DNA of 64,000 bases from Alphaproteobacteria bacterium (GCA_947462105.1 CANHNJ010000002.1:1-64000); one strand, 5' to 3'. Positions 20,913 to 30,257 are shown, numbered from the stretch's first letter. Numbers and translations: made by a program. The notes: generated from the sequence alone by a model not told the origin.

Positions 20913-22060
20913 TGACCAGGATTTCCAACGAATCCCAGGTGGTTGATTTCGTGCGCCAGGCGCGCGCGGAGAAAAAGCCGTTCGAGATCGTCGCGGGCGG
21001 CACCCGCCGTGGCGTCGGCACCGTGATCTCTGCATTGCCGCAGCTCGATGTCTCGGCCCTCAAGGGCATCGTCAATTACGAGCCGGAAGAACTGCTCTGC
21101 ACTGTCGCGCCCGCCACGCCGGTGCCGGAAGTCGAAGCGGTGCTGGCGCAGCGCGGCCAGCGGCTGGGCTTTGATCCGGCCGACTGGTCCGGCGTGCACG
21201 GTATTGGCGGCACGCCCACCATCGGCGGCGCGGTCAGCATCGACGCCTTCGGTCCGGGCCGCCTGCTGCGCGGCCCCGCCCGCGACTCGCTGCTGGCCTA
21301 TCGCGGCGTCAACGGCCTGGGCGATACCATTCGCGGCGGGGCAAAAGTCGTGAAGAACGTCACCGGCTTCGACATTCCCAAGCTGATGTGCGGCGCCTTC
21401 GGCACCCTCAGCGTCCTCACCGAACTGACCTTCCGCGTCTATCCGCGCCCCGGCCACGCCGCCGTGCTGGCGATCCGGGATGTCGGCCCGCTGGAAGGCT
21501 TCGCGCATCTGCGCAAGATGGCGCGCAGCGCGCTGGAGCCGTCGGGCCTGGCCTATCTGCCGCCGGGCAACACGCTGCTGTCCGATGTCGGTCGCGGCGC
21601 CGCCATCATCCGGCTGGAAGGCGAACAGCAGCCCCTGGCGGAAAAGATCACCATCGCAAAGGCGCTGCTGGGCGTGGCGCTGGATGATGTCGCAGACGGC
21701 ATCGCCCTGTTCGCACAGATTCGCGATGGCGCGATGTTCGCGAACAGCGGCCTGGAAATCTGGCGCATGATGATCGCGCCGGCTGATGCACCGCGCCTTG
21801 CCGCGCAGATTGCCGCCCCGCTCTGGCTGGGCGACCAGGCGGGCGGCTTGCTGTGGCTGGCGGCCAGGCCGGAAAGCGCGAGCCTGATCCGCAGCCTCGC
21901 TGCCGCCAATGACGGCCAGGCCATGCTGCTGAAAGCGTCCGATGCGCGCCGCGCCGAACTGGGTCTCTATGCGGCGGCCCCGCCCGCACTGGCGAAGCTG
22001 CGCGCCGGTATCAAGAGCGCCTTTGATCCCGACGGCCTGTTCAATCCGGGACGAATATAA
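20912..22060 (+). CDS. glcE: Glycolate oxidase FAD-binding subunit GlcE
   Basis: FAD-binding region (IVAGGTRRGVGT), VKNVTGFDIPKLMCGAFGTLSVLTELTFRVYPRP; 4-nt-scale overlap with glcD. Confidence 0.9.
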   Translation: MTRISNESQVVDFVRQARAEKKPFEIVAGGTRRGVGTVISALPQLDVSALKGIVNYEPEELLCTVAPATPVPEVEAVLAQRGQRLGFDPADWSGVHGIGGTPTIGGAVSIDAFGPGRLLRGPARDSLLAYRGVNGLGDTIRGGAKVVKNVTGFDIPKLMCGAFGTLSVLTELTFRVYPRPGHAAVLAIRDVGPLEGFAHLRKMARSALEPSGLAYLPPGNTLLSDVGRGAAIIRLEGEQQPLAEKITIAKALLGVALDDVADGIALFAQIRDGAMFANSGLEIWRMMIAPADAPRLAAQIAAPLWLGDQAGGLLWLAARPESASLIRSLAAANDGQAMLLKASDARRAELGLYAAAPPALAKLRAGIKSAFDPDGLFNPGRI

Positions 22061-23301
22061 TGCGAAACGAATTCACCGCCGAACAATGGGCCGATCCGGA
22101 GCTGAAGCCGGCCGCCACCCAGATCCGCAAATGCGTGCATTGCGGCTTCTGCACCGCCACCTGCCCGACCTATGTCGTGCTGGGCGACGAGCGCGATTCC
22201 CCGCGCGGCCGCATCCAGTTCATGCAGAAGATGCTGGAGGAGGGTGGCACCCCGTCGCACGAGGCGGTGCATCACATTGATCGCTGCCTGTCCTGCCTCA
22301 ACTGCCGCACCACCTGTCCGTCCAGCGTCGATTACGCCCGGCTGGTGGACAAGTCGCGCGCCTATATCCAGGAAAACTACAAGCGGCCGCTGGGCGACCG
22401 TTTCATCCGCTGGCTGATCGCCTCCGTCTTCCCCTATCCGGCGCTCACCAAGGTGATGCTGGGCCTGGTGCCGTTGGGCAAGATCGCCGCCAAGGTGATC
22501 CCGATGGGCCGCCTGGAAGTGATGATGAAGAAGGCGTCGGCGCCGCGCGGGCCCGAGCTGCTGACCAAGCCGGAAAAGCCGCTCAAGCGCATCGCCATGC
22601 TGCCCGGCTGCGTCCAGAAGGCGGTGATGCCGCAGATCGATGCGGCGGCGTCGCGCGTACTGTCCCGCCGTGGCATCGAGCTGGTGCCGCTGGAAGGCGC
22701 GGGCTGCTGCGGCGCGCTCTCGCACCATCTGGGCCGCGAGCATGAATCCCAGGAATTCGCCAAGAAGCTGATCACTGCCTGGGAAGCCGGCCGCTATGAC
22801 GGCGTCTTCATTTCGGCCACCGGCTGCGGCGGCTATCTGAAGGAATTGCAGCATGTCTTCCCGGGGGATGCCGAGTGGCAGCCCCGCGCCGAGAAATTCG
22901 CCGCCGCTTTTGTGGATTTCGTCGAGCTGGTGCCGCCAACCATCGTGACGCCGCCGCAACCGCTGCGCGTCGCCTATCATCCGCCCTGTTCGCTGCAGAA
23001 CGGCCTGAAGCTGAACGGCAAGAGCGAGGCGCTGCTGGCCGCCGCCGGCTTCACCCTGACGCCCTTCCTGGAATCGCATATCTGCTGCGGCTCGGCCGGC
23101 AGCTATTCGATCCTGCAGCCGGAACTGTCGAACACCCTGCGCGAGCGCAAGCTGGGGAATATCATGGCCGGTACTCCGGACGTGATCGTCTCGGGCAATA
23201 TCGGCTGCATCCAGCAGCTCACCGACGGGGTGCCGGTCCTGCACATCGCCGAATTGCTGGACTGGGCCGAAGGCGGCCCACGTCCTGACGTCATGAAGTA
23301 G
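22060..23301 (+). CDS. glcF: Glycolate oxidase iron-sulfur subunit GlcF
   Basis: CVHCGFCTATCPTY, CLSCLNCRTTCPSSV, two CCG motifs. Confidence 0.95.
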   Translation: MRNEFTAEQWADPELKPAATQIRKCVHCGFCTATCPTYVVLGDERDSPRGRIQFMQKMLEEGGTPSHEAVHHIDRCLSCLNCRTTCPSSVDYARLVDKSRAYIQENYKRPLGDRFIRWLIASVFPYPALTKVMLGLVPLGKIAAKVIPMGRLEVMMKKASAPRGPELLTKPEKPLKRIAMLPGCVQKAVMPQIDAAASRVLSRRGIELVPLEGAGCCGALSHHLGREHESQEFAKKLITAWEAGRYDGVFISATGCGGYLKELQHVFPGDAEWQPRAEKFAAAFVDFVELVPPTIVTPPQPLRVAYHPPCSLQNGLKLNGKSEALLAAAGFTLTPFLESHICCGSAGSYSILQPELSNTLRERKLGNIMAGTPDVIVSGNIGCIQQLTDGVPVLHIAELLDWAEGGPRPDVMK

Positions 23302-23346
23302 GCTGCCGTACTGGTTTTGCCACATTCCTGGTCCTAGGATGGGGCC

Positions 23347-23889
23347 ATGCGCCCCGCCTGGACCGCTCTGTTTTTCGCACTGATGCTTGCGCCCGCCCTG
23401 GCGCAACCAAAAGCACAGATCGACCGCTGGTTCGCCGATCTCGCCAAGGCGGAAACCGCCGAAGACGCCAAGCCCATCGAAGACAAGATCGACGCCGCCT
23501 TCCGCCAGTCGGGCAGCGCCAGCCTCGACCTGCTGATGACCCGCGCCAAGCAGGCGGTGGCCAGCGGCGACAGCAAGACTGCCGCCACGCTCACAGCCGC
23601 CGTCAACAAGCTGGCGCCCGATTTCGCCGAAGGCTGGCGCCTGCGCGCCGTGCTCGACGCCGCCGCCGGCAATGACGGCGCCGCCATGATCGCGCTGCAG
23701 AAAGTGGTGACGCTCAACCCGCGCCATTTCAGCGCCATGGCCGACCTGGCGGGCATGCTGGAAGACTATGGCGACAAGAAAGCGGCGCTGGCGCTCTATC
23801 GCAAGGTGCTGGGCCTCGATCCCCGCCACGAAAGCGCGGTCGACCGCGCCCGCGCCCTGGAAAGCGAAGTGGAAGGCCTGGGCATATGA
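23347..23889 (+). CDS. Secreted tetratricopeptide-like protein
   Basis: Signal peptide plus TPR-like helices. Confidence 0.7.
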   Translation: MRPAWTALFFALMLAPALAQPKAQIDRWFADLAKAETAEDAKPIEDKIDAAFRQSGSASLDLLMTRAKQAVASGDSKTAATLTAAVNKLAPDFAEGWRLRAVLDAAAGNDGAAMIALQKVVTLNPRHFSAMADLAGMLEDYGDKKAALALYRKVLGLDPRHESAVDRARALESEVEGLGI

Positions 23890-24311
23890 AGCGTTGGGTT
23901 TTCGCGCTGCTGCTGCTGCTGGCTTTGCCACTATCGCAGCCGGGGCAAGCCCAGACGCTGACGCAGCGCATGGCAGGGTCCTGGTTCGGCACCGGCCAGC
24001 CCGATGACCGCAGCGAGATGTTCATCGACACGTTCAACGCCGATGGCAGCTTCCGCAACCAGCATCGCTGGTGCCGTCAGGGCAAGGCCAGCGACCTGTC
24101 CGAGACCGGGCGCTGGCGTGTTGTGGGCAACATCCTCAACATTTCCATCGCCACCGTCAGCGGGCAGCCGCAGCCGCGCGAGGACCGCTATCGCATCAAT
24201 GCGGTGGACGGGAAGACGCAGGACTACACATTCCTGGCCAACAGCTTCAACTACAAGGCGCGCAAGGTGGATGGAAAATTCCCGATGCCGCCCTGCGACC
24301 TTTCCAGCTGA
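23886..24311 (+). CDS. Small secreted hypothetical protein, tandem paralog 1
   Basis: Signal peptide; SWFGTGQPDDRSEMF ... KARKVDGKFPMPPCDLSS. Confidence 0.75.
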   Translation: MKRWVFALLLLLALPLSQPGQAQTLTQRMAGSWFGTGQPDDRSEMFIDTFNADGSFRNQHRWCRQGKASDLSETGRWRVVGNILNISIATVSGQPQPREDRYRINAVDGKTQDYTFLANSFNYKARKVDGKFPMPPCDLSS

Positions 24312-24312
24312 C

Positions 24313-24720
24313 ATGCGCAAATTGCTGTTCTGCGCCTTGCTGTTCGCGACGCCGGTGCAGGCGGCGGAGAGCTGGTATGTGGGCCGCTGGTTCGGCAGCG
24401 GCCAGCCCGGCGACAAGAGCCAGATGTGGCTGGAAACCGGCACGGCCGACGGAAAATTCCATGTCCAGCACCGCGCCTGCCGCATGGGCAAGGCGATTGA
24501 CAGCATCCAGGATGGCACCTGGTCGCTGGCCGGCGACATGCTCACCGTGCGGATCGTGCAGGTGGACGGCGCGGCGGTTCAGCCCCGTGCCGATGTCTAT
24601 CGCATCCTCAAGCACGATGCCGGGACGCAGACCTATCGCTATGAGCCGACCGGCTTTGTCTACAATTCGCGCAAGGTGGACGGCAAATTCCAATTGCCGC
24701 CGTGTGACTTGTCCAGTTGA
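24313..24720 (+). CDS. Small secreted hypothetical protein, tandem paralog 2
   Basis: Signal peptide; RWFGSGQPGDKSQMW ... NSRKVDGKFQLPPCDLSS; clear paralog of preceding gene. Confidence 0.75.
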   Translation: MRKLLFCALLFATPVQAAESWYVGRWFGSGQPGDKSQMWLETGTADGKFHVQHRACRMGKAIDSIQDGTWSLAGDMLTVRIVQVDGAAVQPRADVYRILKHDAGTQTYRYEPTGFVYNSRKVDGKFQLPPCDLSS

Positions 24721-24828
24721 CCCCCTCCGGTTTCAGCTTTCGCTCGGCTCTCTCCGGCCGCCTTCGCACGCTGAAACCACCTCCCCCTAAAAATGCGCTG
24801 CGCGCATGAAGGGGGAGGCGGGCCTGAA
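24721..24828 (-). repeat. Dispersed double-hairpin repeat, copy B (minus orientation)
   Basis: Reverse complement reads GCCTCCCCCTTCATGCGCGCAGCGCATTTTTAGGGGGAGGTGGTTTCAGC...GCTGAAACCGGAGGGGG, same architecture as 27210-27288. Confidence 0.7.
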
Positions 24829-24841
24829 CTATTCCTGAAAC

Positions 24842-26266
24842 CTACTTCTTGATCGTGACGGTAGCGACGCGCAGCAGGTTGGTGCCGCCAGACTTGCCGA
24901 AAGGAATGCCGGCGGTGATGACGATATGCTCGCCGATATCGGCAAAGCCTTCCTGGATGGCGATGGCGCAGGCCTGATCCACCATCTCATCGACGCTGTT
25001 GATGTCGGGCACGACCACGGCATGGGCGCCCCAGACCAGCGCCATCTTGCGCGCCGTGTCCACCGACGGGGTGGCGACGATGATCGGCGCCCGCGGCCGC
25101 TCGCGCGCCGCGCGCAGGGCGGTGACGCCGGTGGTGGTCCAGCACAGGATGGCGCGGGCATCGATCGTGTCGGTCACGGCATGCACCGCCGCCATGATGG
25201 AGCCGGGCACCGTGCTGTCGGGCTCGCTGCGCTGGCCTTCGATGATCTGGCGATAGAGCGGGTCGCATTCCACGCTTCTGGCGATGCGGTCCATCATCGC
25301 CACCGCAACCTCCGGATAGGAGCCGCTGGCGGATTCCGCCGACAGCATCACCGCGTCGGCGCCTTCGAAAACGGCCTGGGCCACGTCGGAGACTTCGGCG
25401 CGGGTGGGCACGGGGGCGCTGATCATGGATTCCAGCATCTGGGTCGCCACCACCACCGGCTTTCCGGCCTTGCGGGCGGCGCGCACGATCTGTTTCTGCA
25501 GGCCCGGCACCGCTTCCAGCGGCATTTCCACGCCCAAATCGCCACGCGCCACCATCAGCGCATCAGATTCCTTGAGAATGCCTTCCAGGCTTTCGATGGC
25601 CTTGGGCTTTTCGATCTTGGCCAGGCAGCCGGCGCGGCCCTTCACGAGTTCCTTCAGCTCGATCAGGTCTTCGGGCCGCTGCACGAAGGACAGCGCGATC
25701 CAGTCCACGCCCAGCGCCAGCGCGGCGTCGAGGTCAGCGCGGTCCTTGGGCGTCATCGCCGACATGGGCAGCAGCGTGTCGGGCATGTTGACGCCCTTGC
25801 GGTCCTTGATCTCGCCCGCCACTTCCACCGACGCCTCGGCGAAATCGTCGCCCCGGCGTAAGAGGCGCAGGCGCACCTTGCCGTCATCGATCAAGAGGGC
25901 GTGCTTCTGCTTGATCGCCTGGAAGATTTCCGGATGCGGGATCGGGATTTCTTCCGGGTCACTCGCCGTCTCGCCCAGCACCAGGCGGATCTTCTCGCCC
26001 TCGACCAGCATGCGCTTGCCGCCGGGAATGGTGCCCAGCCTGATCTTGGGGCCCTGCAGGTCGCAGAGGATGCCGATATGGCGGCCCATTTCCTCCGACA
26101 GAGCCCGGATCGCGCCATGCATCTGCTTCAGCATGTCGTGATTGGTGTGGCTCATGTTGATGCGGAAGATGTCCACGCCCGCATCGAACAGCTTGCGCAT
26201 CATCGCCGGGTTGTTGGAGGCAGGGCCCAGCGTGGCGAGGATCTTGGTTTTGCGGCTGCGTCTCAT
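24842..26266 (-). CDS. pyk: Pyruvate kinase
   Basis: KILATLGPASNNPAMMRKLFDAGVDIFRINMSH, MVARGDLGVEMPLEAVPGLQKQ. Confidence 0.96.
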   Translation of the reverse strand: MRRSRKTKILATLGPASNNPAMMRKLFDAGVDIFRINMSHTNHDMLKQMHGAIRALSEEMGRHIGILCDLQGPKIRLGTIPGGKRMLVEGEKIRLVLGETASDPEEIPIPHPEIFQAIKQKHALLIDDGKVRLRLLRRGDDFAEASVEVAGEIKDRKGVNMPDTLLPMSAMTPKDRADLDAALALGVDWIALSFVQRPEDLIELKELVKGRAGCLAKIEKPKAIESLEGILKESDALMVARGDLGVEMPLEAVPGLQKQIVRAARKAGKPVVVATQMLESMISAPVPTRAEVSDVAQAVFEGADAVMLSAESASGSYPEVAVAMMDRIARSVECDPLYRQIIEGQRSEPDSTVPGSIMAAVHAVTDTIDARAILCWTTTGVTALRAARERPRAPIIVATPSVDTARKMALVWGAHAVVVPDINSVDEMVDQACAIAIQEGFADIGEHIVITAGIPFGKSGGTNLLRVATVTIKK

Positions 26267-26302
26267 CTCGGTTCCCGTATTGTTTTATTGGCCAATGTTG
26301 TT

Positions 26303-26704
26303 TCAGTTGGAAAGCGTTTGCGTCCAGTCGGGCTTGGCGCCGGTATCGACTTCGGAAAAGCCGCGACGGTCGAGGCCGCGCCTGGCGCAATCCGCGCGGC
26401 CTGTCGCCTTGAAGCGCTTGCCCGGCGCGACGCAGAAACCGGTCTTGCCTTCCCAGCTGCCGGCGCCATCGGTGGCGTAGAAATAATAATAGCGTGCCTG
26501 CAGCGGGCCGCTGAGCAGCGTGGCGCATTGGGCGGTCGCCACGTTCCACCAGCCTTCCGACGTCCATTGCTGTCCGTCGAAGCGCCCCAGCGCCACCCGC
26601 ACTGTCGCCTTGGTCTTGTTGCAGAGATTGAAGGCGGCCATGGCGGGGCCCAGGAAACCAGGCGCCAGCAGCAGTCCGGTAGCAAGGAGGACGACGTTGC
26701 GCAT
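26303..26704 (-). CDS. DUF1036-type secreted protein
   Basis: FNLCNKTKATVRVALGRFDGQQWTSEGWWNV, YYFYATDGAGSWEGKTGFCV. Confidence 0.8.
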   Translation of the reverse strand: MRNVVLLATGLLLAPGFLGPAMAAFNLCNKTKATVRVALGRFDGQQWTSEGWWNVATAQCATLLSGPLQARYYYFYATDGAGSWEGKTGFCVAPGKRFKATGRADCARRGLDRRGFSEVDTGAKPDWTQTLSN

Positions 26705-26811
26705 GCCGGGCTGGTGTGACCCGAACCGGGTTCGAGGTCAATATTTAAAGGTTTGCAGAGCACCGGAAATCCGCTTTCGAGGGGGCGGTCCTGCCCTTAT
26801 AACCCGTAACC

Positions 26812-27633
26812 ATGACGGCTTTTGAGCAGGTCGCTGCCAGCGATCCGGTTTCGCCCCTTTTGTTCCTCTGTGACCATGCGTCCGCAGCCCTGCCCGAGGG
26901 CCACGGCCTGCTGGGGCTCGACCCCGCCCTGTTCCAGACCCACATCGCCTATGACATCGGCGCCGCCCAGGTGACGCGGGCGCTGGCCCGCCGGTTTGGC
27001 GCGGCGGCGCTGCTGGGGCGCTGGTCGCGGCTGCTGATCGACCTCAACCGTGGCGCCGACGATCCCACCCTGGTGATGAAGCTGTCGGATGGCAGCCTGA
27101 TCCCGGGCAATCGCGATGCCGGGCCGGACGAAGTGGCGCGCCGCCTGCGCGATTTCCATGAGCACTATCATGCGGCGGTCACGGCGGAGCTGGATCGCAT
27201 CGAGACCTTCCTCCCCAGCGCGCGCGATAGCGCGCAAGCGGGGGAGGTGCCCGTAGCTGGCCCTCGGGCCAGCGAAGGGCGGAGGGGGCAAAGCAGAGCT
27301 GCAATCATCTCTGTCCACTCTTTCACCCCCGTCTGGAAGGGTCAGGCGCGACCCTGGGAAGTGGGCGTGCTGTGGGACACGGACAAGCGGCTGGCAAAAC
27401 CGCTGATGGCACGGCTGTCGCAGCACGCGTTCCTCTATGGCGACAATGAGCCTTATTCGGGTGCGCTGGAAAATGACTGCCTCAACCGCCACGGCACCAA
27501 GCGCGGCCTGCCCCATGTGCTGGTGGAAATCCGCCAGGACCTGATCGCCACTGACGTGATGGCGGAGAATTTCGCCGGCCGCATCTATCACACGCTGGCA
27601 GCGGCGATTGCCGACATGGAGAGAACCCGATGA
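26812..27633 (+). CDS. N-formylglutamate amidohydrolase, with in-frame repeat-derived insert
   Basis: LCDHASAALPEG, LLIDLNRGADDPTL, ISVHSFTPVWKGQARPWEVGVLWD. Confidence 0.88.
   Translation: MTAFEQVAASDPVSPLLFLCDHASAALPEGHGLLGLDPALFQTHIAYDIGAAQVTRALARRFGAAALLGRWSRLLIDLNRGADDPTLVMKLSDGSLIPGNRDAGPDEVARRLRDFHEHYHAAVTAELDRIETFLPSARDSAQAGEVPVAGPRASEGRRGQSRAAIISVHSFTPVWKGQARPWEVGVLWDTDKRLAKPLMARLSQHAFLYGDNEPYSGALENDCLNRHGTKRGLPHVLVEIRQDLIATDVMAENFAGRIYHTLAAAIADMERTR
27210..27288 (+). repeat. Dispersed double-hairpin repeat, copy C, inside the amidohydrolase ORF
   Basis: CCTCCCCAGCGCGCGCGATAGCGCGCAAGCGGGGGAGGTGCCCGTAGCTGGCCCTCGGGCCAGCGAAGGGCGGAGGGGG; 22-bp and 20-bp arms identical to copy A. Confidence 0.9.
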
Positions 27634-27920
27634 GCGACATGGAACTGGAAGCCGCGGTTTTCCGCCGCCTGGTCAAACATCTGCAGGACCATACAGATGT
27701 GCAGAATATCGACCTGATGATCGCGGGCGGCTTCTGCCGCAACTGCCTGGGCGACTGGTATGCGCAGGCCGCTGCCGAACAGGGCGTGGCCCTGAGCAAG
27801 GAGGAAGGCCGCGCCCGCGTCTATGGCATCCCCCAGCCGGAATGGAAGGCGCAGCACCAGAAAGCGGCGACGCCGGAACAACTTGCCGCTTTCGCCGCCA
27901 GCCAGAAAAAGCACGGCTAA
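27630..27920 (+). CDS. DUF1244-type small protein
   Basis: LVKHLQDHTDVQNIDLMIAGGFCRNCLGDWY. Confidence 0.85.
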   Translation: MSDMELEAAVFRRLVKHLQDHTDVQNIDLMIAGGFCRNCLGDWYAQAAAEQGVALSKEEGRARVYGIPQPEWKAQHQKAATPEQLAAFAASQKKHG

Positions 27921-27929
27921 CCCCGTGTC

Positions 27930-27951
27930 ATGGCCCGCGAATGCGGGCCAT
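27930..27951. repeat. Intergenic palindrome ATGGCCCGC-gaat-GCGGGCCAT
   Basis: Perfect 9-bp inverted repeat with 4-nt loop between DUF1244 and gapR genes. Confidence 0.8.
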
Positions 27952-28067
27952 CCAGGTTGTGGCCGCACATTTGCTAACAGGTTCGCGGCATCTGCTTTTC
28001 TTCCGCGTTGCGCCGCGAACAGACCCCGGTCTAAGGTCCGCGCCTTCCACATTTTTCGAGTACCGTC

Positions 28068-28310
28068 ATGGCCAACAAGACTGCCTTCGCCAAGGATCAG
28101 CTCAAATCCTTCATCGACCGCATCGAGCGGCTGGAGGAAGAACGCACCGCGCTCAGCGCCGACATCCGCGAAGTGTTTTCCGAGGCCAAGGGCACCGGCT
28201 TCGACACCAAGATCATGCGCCAGATTATCAGGTTAAGAAAACTCGATAAGGCCGAATACCAGGAACAGGAAGCTATGCTTGAGATGTACAAGCAAGCTAT
28301 GGATATGTGA
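28068..28310 (+). CDS. gapR: GapR-family nucleoid-associated protein (DUF2312)
   Basis: KDQLKSFIDRIERLEEERTALSADIREVFSEAKGTGFDTKIMRQIIRLRKLD. Confidence 0.93.
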   Translation: MANKTAFAKDQLKSFIDRIERLEEERTALSADIREVFSEAKGTGFDTKIMRQIIRLRKLDKAEYQEQEAMLEMYKQAMDM

Positions 28311-28312
28311 CG

Positions 28313-28969
28313 TCAATCTGCCTCGACATACTTTGGCAGGGTGCCGTTTTCGACAAGCTGCGCTTCTATTAAGCGCGCCGCCGTTTGAAGTTTTACGCGT
28401 CGGCGGCTTATTACGAAGATATACTTCTCCAGGTCCTCCAACGCAGGCCTGAAGTCTTCTGATGCGCCGCGAAGGCGGAAAATGCGGTCAACTGTCGTAT
28501 AAGTACGATAAATTTCGCTTGTTACAAAAGCTGCAATTTCCGGTTTAAGTCTGGAAGCAGCTCTAACGCGCTGCAACAAGTCATCAAAGAAATGAGATGA
28601 GATAACCTCACGGAACTGGTCCAGAGGCATATCAATTTTCTCTCTGCCGGAATTGGACAGCTTCTCCTTCATTCTGGTTAGGACCTTCAGGGTAAACTCC
28701 AGTTCCGAATCGCAGTGATCCAGCCAGAAGCAAAGTTCGATAGATTCCGCAGTTCGCTCTTCCGTCCGCGCCTTCTCATCCTTCAGACGGGCCAGATGGT
28801 CTTGGTAATACGCACCAAATATAAGCGCCGCTGCCGCGACTAGGGCGGCGGTAAACGCGCCGTAAAACTCTGGTGCATTCTCCCCATCTAGAGCAAATAA
28901 TGATGGTGCAAGAATCAGTGTGGCGATGAGTGCCAGCCCTATCGTCACTGTAAATAAAGCGCGTTTCAT
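28313..28969 (-). CDS. Hypothetical protein with two N-terminal TM segments and coiled/helical C-terminus
   Basis: 218-aa ORF; base composition visibly less GC-rich than surroundings. Confidence 0.6.
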   Translation of the reverse strand: MKRALFTVTIGLALIATLILAPSLFALDGENAPEFYGAFTAALVAAAALIFGAYYQDHLARLKDEKARTEERTAESIELCFWLDHCDSELEFTLKVLTRMKEKLSNSGREKIDMPLDQFREVISSHFFDDLLQRVRAASRLKPEIAAFVTSEIYRTYTTVDRIFRLRGASEDFRPALEDLEKYIFVISRRRVKLQTAARLIEAQLVENGTLPKYVEAD

Positions 28970-29008
28970 CGCAGTCCTCGGCCAGACGCTCGAGTGTAGG
29001 GTATCAGT

Positions 29009-29302
29009 ATGATGCGGCTGTTCAATTGTACCTTGTTATGCCTTTTGCTCCTGACGGGCTGTGACGCGTCTGTGCCCACGGTGCAGCAGGATGTGCGCGA
29101 TTTCCTGCAACGCCTCAAGGATTGCCAGCACTGGATGGGCGAGGAAGGCTATGACGCGGCCCGCCGCGCCGAGATCAACGCCGCCTATGCCAAGTTGCGC
29201 TGCGCCACGCTGGACGCCGACGAAAAAACCTTGAAAAGCCATTATGGCGGCAATCCCGCGCTGCTGAAAGCGCTGGATGCCGCGCGCCGCCCGGCGGATT
29301 AA
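29009..29302 (+). CDS. Small putative lipoprotein
   Basis: LLCLLLLTGCDAS lipobox-like motif. Confidence 0.6.
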   Translation: MMRLFNCTLLCLLLLTGCDASVPTVQQDVRDFLQRLKDCQHWMGEEGYDAARRAEINAAYAKLRCATLDADEKTLKSHYGGNPALLKALDAARRPAD

Positions 29303-30109
29303 GGCTTCACGTCTTCGGTCAGAACCTCGAAACGCAGCAGCTTGGCGGTGCCGAAGGCTGTCGATATGGCCGCATCGGTGGCGTCCCGCCCCCGCGCCAT
29401 CAGGATGCGGCCGATGCGCGGCTGGTTGTGGCGCGCATCCACCGTGTGCCAGCGCCCGTCCAAAAAGACCTCGAACCAGGCGCTGAAATCCATCGGCGCA
29501 GGGTCCACCGGAACACCGATGTCGCCGAGATAACCGGTGCAATAGCGGGCCGGAATGTTCATGCAGCGGCACAGCGTGATCGCCAGATGGGCGAAATCGC
29601 GGCAGACGCCGACCTGTTCTGCATGGCCTTCCGATGCCGTGCGGTCGGCCCGGGCATGCTGGTAGCCAAAGGTGAGCCGGTGGTGCGTGTAGTCCAGCAT
29701 GGCATGAACGCGCGGCCAGCCGGTTTCAATATTGCCGAACTGGCCCCAGGCCAGCGTCGCCAGCCGGTCGGTATCGCAGTAGCGGCTGCCTAGAAGGTAG
29801 ACGAGCACGGCATCGGGCAGGGCGTTGACCTGAGCCTGCCCAGCACCCCAGGGCAGCGATTCCTGCACGCCGCTGTCACGGATGCGGAAGCGGTTGGACA
29901 GCCGCAACGCGCCGCCGGGCGCCACCAAGCGGGTGCAGCGATTGCCGAAATCGTCGATATTAGGTGGTGTAAGGCGTTGGTGGATAGGTCTGCAGGTTCT
30001 CGGGCTGCTCAAGATCGGCCTCGCGCTCGGGCCGGACATGCACCTGCAACATCATCGGCGTTGGCGCCGGGCATTCAAAGGCCAGGTCGAAGCCTGCACG
30101 GATCAGCAA
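29299..30109 (-). pseudogene. Transglutaminase-family protein, frameshifted near 29960-29975
   Basis: N-terminus LIRAGFDLAFECPAPTPMMLQVHVRPERE (frame of ORF 29960..30148) continues in another frame as NIDDFGNRCTRLVAPGGALRLSNRF...GVCRDFAHLAITLCRCMNIPARYCTGYL. Confidence 0.8.
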
Positions 30110-30208
30110 AAAAGAACCCCTCGACGTTACTGCCCTGCAGTAATGCACGCCGCGCCTGCGCGATCCATGCGCCGGGGAATTCTTTTGCGGATCTTCGGCC
30201 TACAAAAG

Positions 30209-30236
30209 AAAAGAGCGGCATTGCTGCCGCTCTTTT
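30209..30236. terminator. Bidirectional intrinsic terminator
   Basis: AAAAGAGCGGCA-ttgc-TGCCGCTCTTTT perfect 12-bp stem with flanking A/T tracts. Confidence 0.85.
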
Positions 30237-30257
30237 CCCGTCCGATAGAGGTCGGGC

